Assembly (NCBI GenBank): GCA_025355705.1
Contig: JANXZD010000206.1
Coordinates: 1 to 9,511 of the forward strand
Reading direction: 5' to 3'
DNA length: 9,511 bases
DNA from: Bacteroidota bacterium
Lineage (GTDB): Bacteria; Bacteroidota; Ignavibacteria; UBA10030; UBA8401
Of this stretch, positions 7,589 to 9,511 are shown piece by piece. The notes under the pieces were generated by a model, which saw only the letters and a list, made by a program, of their open reading frames with translations, was not told the DNA's origin and made no database searches. How positions within the stretch are numbered: the first letter of the stretch is position 1; every line of letters begins with the position of its first letter. The translations under genes were made by a program, and so were the position numbers.

Positions 7589-7679
7589 CGTCATGCCCAA
7601 CCTGTTCCGCTGTGCGGGATTCCTTACAGCGGAATTTCAACATCTTATACAATAGATGCTGACATTCGTTAGCATGACG
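7589..7679. repeat. Composite nested palindrome
   Basis: The outer arms CGTCATGC (7589-7596) and GCATGACG (7672-7679) are perfect complements. Inside lie a perfect 9-bp stem, TTCCGCTGT (7605-7613) with ACAGCGGAA (7626-7634), loop 12 bases, and a smaller one, CATCT (7641-7645) with AGATG (7654-7658). The layout suggests one palindromic repeat containing another, of the 'GTCATGC ... GCATGAC' intergenic style I recall from many genomes. It lies between the YbaK-type gene and the M14 operon and has no obvious T-run. Confidence 0.65.
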
Positions 7680-7708
7680 AGATTATTCCAAATTAAACAT
7701 TAACAGCA

Positions 7709-8179
7709 TCATTCCGTTTGCGAGAATGAAAATACAACAGCGTTGGACAACGTAAGATAATCGGAAGTCTTCATAACGATCGAATCAGTGAGCGAACCAG
7801 CGTTGAAAGCAATCTTTTCATTTTCAACAATTGAAGGATCAACAAAGAGATCGAAATTTAAAATCGGTCTGCCAAACGGAGGAACAGAACCGGGAACAAG
7901 CGTAGTCAATTCAAGTAATTCTTCTTTTGTCGCGAATCGGATACTTTTTGTTTTACAATAATTTTTGATCTTTTTTGAGTCTGCTTTTAATGCGGCACTG
8001 ATAACAAATAATTTAAAATCATTATCTACTTTCATCAACAATGCTTTCCCGCCAATCTTCACCTCTTCTCCACGCGCCACCGCAGATTCTTCAGAAGTAA
8101 ACGTTGGATGATGGTGAACAGTACGAAACACGACATTTCGGTCTGCCAGAAATGCGCAGATATTTGAGTAGATATCCAT
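7709..8179 (-). CDS. YbaK/ProX-type aminoacyl-tRNA deacylase
   Basis: This 156-residue cytoplasmic protein matches the YbaK/EbsC/ProX family, free-standing editing domains that remove wrongly attached amino acids from tRNA, in known members Cys or Ala from tRNA-Pro. Visible marks are HHHPTFTSEES (22-32), GGKALLMK (43-50) with the family's conserved lysine at K45, and the substrate-pocket loop LVPGSVPPFG (94-103). Next come a central strand-rich stretch and NAGSLTDSI (126-134), where family members carry a conserved glycine-rich turn. The length fits a stand-alone editing protein. Which tRNA it edits cannot be decided from sequence alone. GAAAGG (8185-8190) five bases upstream supports the start. 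It diverges from the P-loop gene at 8304, with 124 bp between the starts. Confidence 0.88.
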   Translation of the reverse strand: MDIYSNICAFLADRNVVFRTVHHHPTFTSEESAVARGEEVKIGGKALLMKVDNDFKLFVISAALKADSKKIKNYCKTKSIRFATKEELLELTTLVPGSVPPFGRPILNFDLFVDPSIVENEKIAFNAGSLTDSIVMKTSDYLTLSNAVVFSFSQTE

Positions 8180-8184
8180 CGCTG

Positions 8185-8190
8185 CCTTTC
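8185..8190 (-). promoter_or_regulatory. Ribosome binding site of the YbaK-type gene
   Basis: The minus strand reads GAAAGG, then five bases, then ATG at 8179. Both divergent promoters must lie in the rest of this 124-bp region; I could not define either. Confidence 0.55.
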
Positions 8191-8291
8191 GTTGAATAAT
8201 AATTTAAACTCTTCATTCAAAAATAGAGTTTTTATTCGTATCTTTCTACCAAAATTTCATTCAAGATTGACAAAATCATCACATTATTTTC

Positions 8292-8297
8292 AAGGAG
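8292..8297 (+). promoter_or_regulatory. Strong ribosome binding site of the P-loop gene
   Basis: AAGGAG followed by six bases and ATG is the best Shine-Dalgarno site in the window. It fixes 8304 as the start and suggests efficient translation. Confidence 0.8.
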
Positions 8298-8303
8298 TAT
8301 TCT

Positions 8304-9017
8304 ATGGCAAACAATCATTTCCCAATTTTGATCATTACCGGCAGACCGGCTGCCGGAAAATCCGAAGTCATTGATTTCTTAAAGAAATGTGACCCGATCG
8401 TTCGATTGGAGAAATTCCATATTGCAAACTTCGAAGAGCTGGATGACTTTACTTATGTGTGGGAAACATTTGAACTGGATGACCTGATGACACAAATGGG
8501 AAAGCTGCGTGTATGGAGCGATGAAAAATATTGGTTCAAGGATCAATATATCTGGGATCTGTATATGAAACGTCTTGCACTCGACTACCAGAAGAAAGTG
8601 ATGAAAGATACAGAATATCATGCAAAGATGACCACTCTGGTTGAATTCGCTCGGGGCGGAGAGAATGGAATCGTCAATGCAATGTCATTCCTTTCCGATG
8701 AAATGTTGAGCAAGGCATCTCTCGTCTATATCAAAGTTCCGTATGAAGAATCAGTTCGTAAAAACCGACGGCGAGCGCGTCCCGGTCAGGAAGATTCAAT
8801 TCTGTATCATTCACTTCCCGATGAAAAAATGGATTTCTATTACAAAATCAATGATTGGGAAAAGATCGAAGCAAAAAATCCGACACACATTGAAATCCGC
8901 GGCCACAAAGTGCCATACGTTGTCTTCGAAAACATGCCAGAAAAAACAAATGATCCGAAATTGATCGACGCGGAATTGGAAAAAGCGACCGCAAAACTCT
9001 GGAGCATAAAAAAATAA
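8304..9017 (+). CDS. P-loop NTPase/kinase-like protein of unknown function
   Basis: I do not recognise a named family for this 237-residue protein. It opens with a beta strand (FPILIIT) and a clean Walker A motif, GRPAAGKS (13-20), as in small-molecule and nucleotide kinases. A hydrophobic strand ending in an acidic residue and glycines, TLVEFARGGENG (111-122), could be the Walker B region. LVYIKVP (140-146) looks like a further core strand, followed by an arginine-rich stretch, RKNRRRARPGQED (152-164), placed like the lid of nucleoside/nucleotide kinases. The middle (40-110) is rich in Trp, Tyr and Asp and may bind substrate. There is no signal peptide or membrane segment, so it is cytoplasmic. 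It is the only complete plus-strand gene, stands alone between a divergent promoter region and a strong terminator, and has the best ribosome binding site here, so it is likely an expressed single-gene unit. Phosphotransfer to an unknown small molecule is inference. Confidence 0.85.
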   Translation: MANNHFPILIITGRPAAGKSEVIDFLKKCDPIVRLEKFHIANFEELDDFTYVWETFELDDLMTQMGKLRVWSDEKYWFKDQYIWDLYMKRLALDYQKKVMKDTEYHAKMTTLVEFARGGENGIVNAMSFLSDEMLSKASLVYIKVPYEESVRKNRRRARPGQEDSILYHSLPDEKMDFYYKINDWEKIEAKNPTHIEIRGHKVPYVVFENMPEKTNDPKLIDAELEKATAKLWSIKK

Positions 9018-9036
9018 CTTCAACGAAATATTCTGT

Positions 9037-9075
9037 AAACAAAAAGACACGGATGCACTCCGTGTCTTTTTGTTT
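9037..9075. terminator. Bidirectional intrinsic terminator between convergent genes
   Basis: A 17-bp perfect stem (9037-9053 with 9059-9075; core GACACGGA/TCCGTGTC) closes a five-base loop, TGCAC. T-rich flanks lie on the plus strand (TTTTTGTTTT), and the A-run on the other side gives a T-run on the minus strand. It sits 19 bases after the P-loop gene stop and 21 bases from the stop of the convergent transporter gene, so it can end both transcripts. Confidence 0.92.
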
Positions 9076-9096
9076 TATCTATATTCCTCCGATTGA

Positions 9097-9511
9097 CTAC
9101 TTCACATCGATCTCTTTTGCCACAGCAAGTTCATGCATGCGTTTCTTTTCTGCGCGCGATAAAAATGCAACCGCAATTAAAATAAATACCAAGGAAACCC
9201 AGTCCTGAGTCTTTGGGAATTTTCCTTGGAATAGAAAATATGAAACCAATGTTGCTCCGGTTCCGGCAACAAGCGACGTTAATCGATTAACAAGCCCTGC
9301 AAACGTTGCTGTTCTTCCTTTGAACATAAAGATAAACACCGAAAAGAATGCTACAAGTCCGAATGCAAAACCGGCGATAATTGCAAACCACCAATCCGGA
9401 TGAGGTATTGCTATAGAGTCCCTAAAAATAAGCATCTGTTCATTTGTTGTTTCAAACCACGTCGGTGAATGGAATAGAATATAACCTACAACGAACATCA
9501 CTACTGAAGCT
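9097..9511 (-). CDS. C-terminal part of a DMT/EamA-like membrane transporter (5' end missing)
   Basis: The frame stays open to the window edge. The internal GTG at 9501 need not be the start, because three more codons (Ala-Ser-Val) precede it before the edge. About 137 residues are visible. Hydrophobic segments, counted from the edge, are a partial one ending VVGYILF, then WWFAIIAGFAFGLVAFF through VFIFMF, then a segment around LVNRLTSLVAGTGATLVSYF, and last WVSLVFILIAVAFL, followed by a positively charged tail (RAEKKR). A short segment, an Arg-preceded helix, a small loop and a last helix with a basic end resemble the final four helices of drug/metabolite transporter (EamA) proteins. The glutamate often seen in the 'lgE' motif is absent (FQGKF instead), so the assignment is tentative and the substrate unknown. 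Confidence 0.6.
   Translation of the reverse strand, partial: ASVVMFVVGYILFHSPTWFETTNEQMLIFRDSIAIPHPDWWFAIIAGFAFGLVAFFSVFIFMFKGRTATFAGLVNRLTSLVAGTGATLVSYFLFQGKFPKTQDWVSLVFILIAVAFLSRAEKKRMHELAVAKEIDVK

Noticed and set aside
8267..8295. TTGACA at 8267-8272 as the -35 box of a promoter for the P-loop gene
   Set aside because: At the expected 16-18 base distance there is no TATAAT-like box, and the position would fall on the ribosome binding site.

Overview
The window looks like an ordinary chromosomal stretch from a moderately AT-rich Gram-negative bacterium, probably of the Bacteroidota/Ignavibacteriota (FCB) group. That placement is inferred from the secreted peptidases, a Tat-type lipoprotein signal, mostly weak Shine-Dalgarno sites and the styles of intergenic palindromic repeat. 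No marker gene is present to fix it. Both ends of the window cut through genes.

Layout from left to right. A truncated Tat-exported amidohydrolase of the N-acyl-D-amino-acid deacylase type (1-1090, minus) is followed by a long imperfect inverted repeat (1125-1202). Next is a PIN-PhoH fusion ATPase (1241-2629, minus). A gene-poor 560-bp spacer (2630-3188) holds one repeat of the 'TCATTGCGAG' style. A small IS200-like/REP-associated tyrosine transposase gene (3189-3620, minus) follows, framed by two oppositely oriented copies of the same REP-like module. After it comes a probable two-gene operon of exported peptidases: an M14 zinc carboxypeptidase-like protein (5927-7492) and then a prolyl oligopeptidase (3780-5897), both minus. 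A composite palindromic repeat (7589-7679) separates these from a YbaK/ProX-type aminoacyl-tRNA deacylase (7709-8179, minus). That gene diverges from a P-loop NTPase of unknown function (8304-9017, plus). A strong bidirectional terminator (9037-9075) separates the P-loop gene from the end of a DMT/EamA-like membrane transporter (9097-9511, minus, cut at the window edge).

How the genes work together: the only clear partnership is the M14/S9 pair, with 29 bp between the genes, good ribosome binding sites and signal peptides on both products. Together they could break down peptides outside the cytoplasm, including proline-containing ones. The amidohydrolase may also act on peptide-derived or cell-wall-derived N-acyl-D-amino acids outside the cytoplasm, but nothing in the sequence links it to the pair. 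The other genes look like independent housekeeping or accessory functions.

I see no phage, CRISPR, toxin-antitoxin or biosynthetic cluster and no convincing new multi-gene system. The items most worth a second look are the REP-framed transposase unit, the density of different palindromic repeats between genes, the metal-ligand substitution in the amidohydrolase and the uncharacterised P-loop protein.
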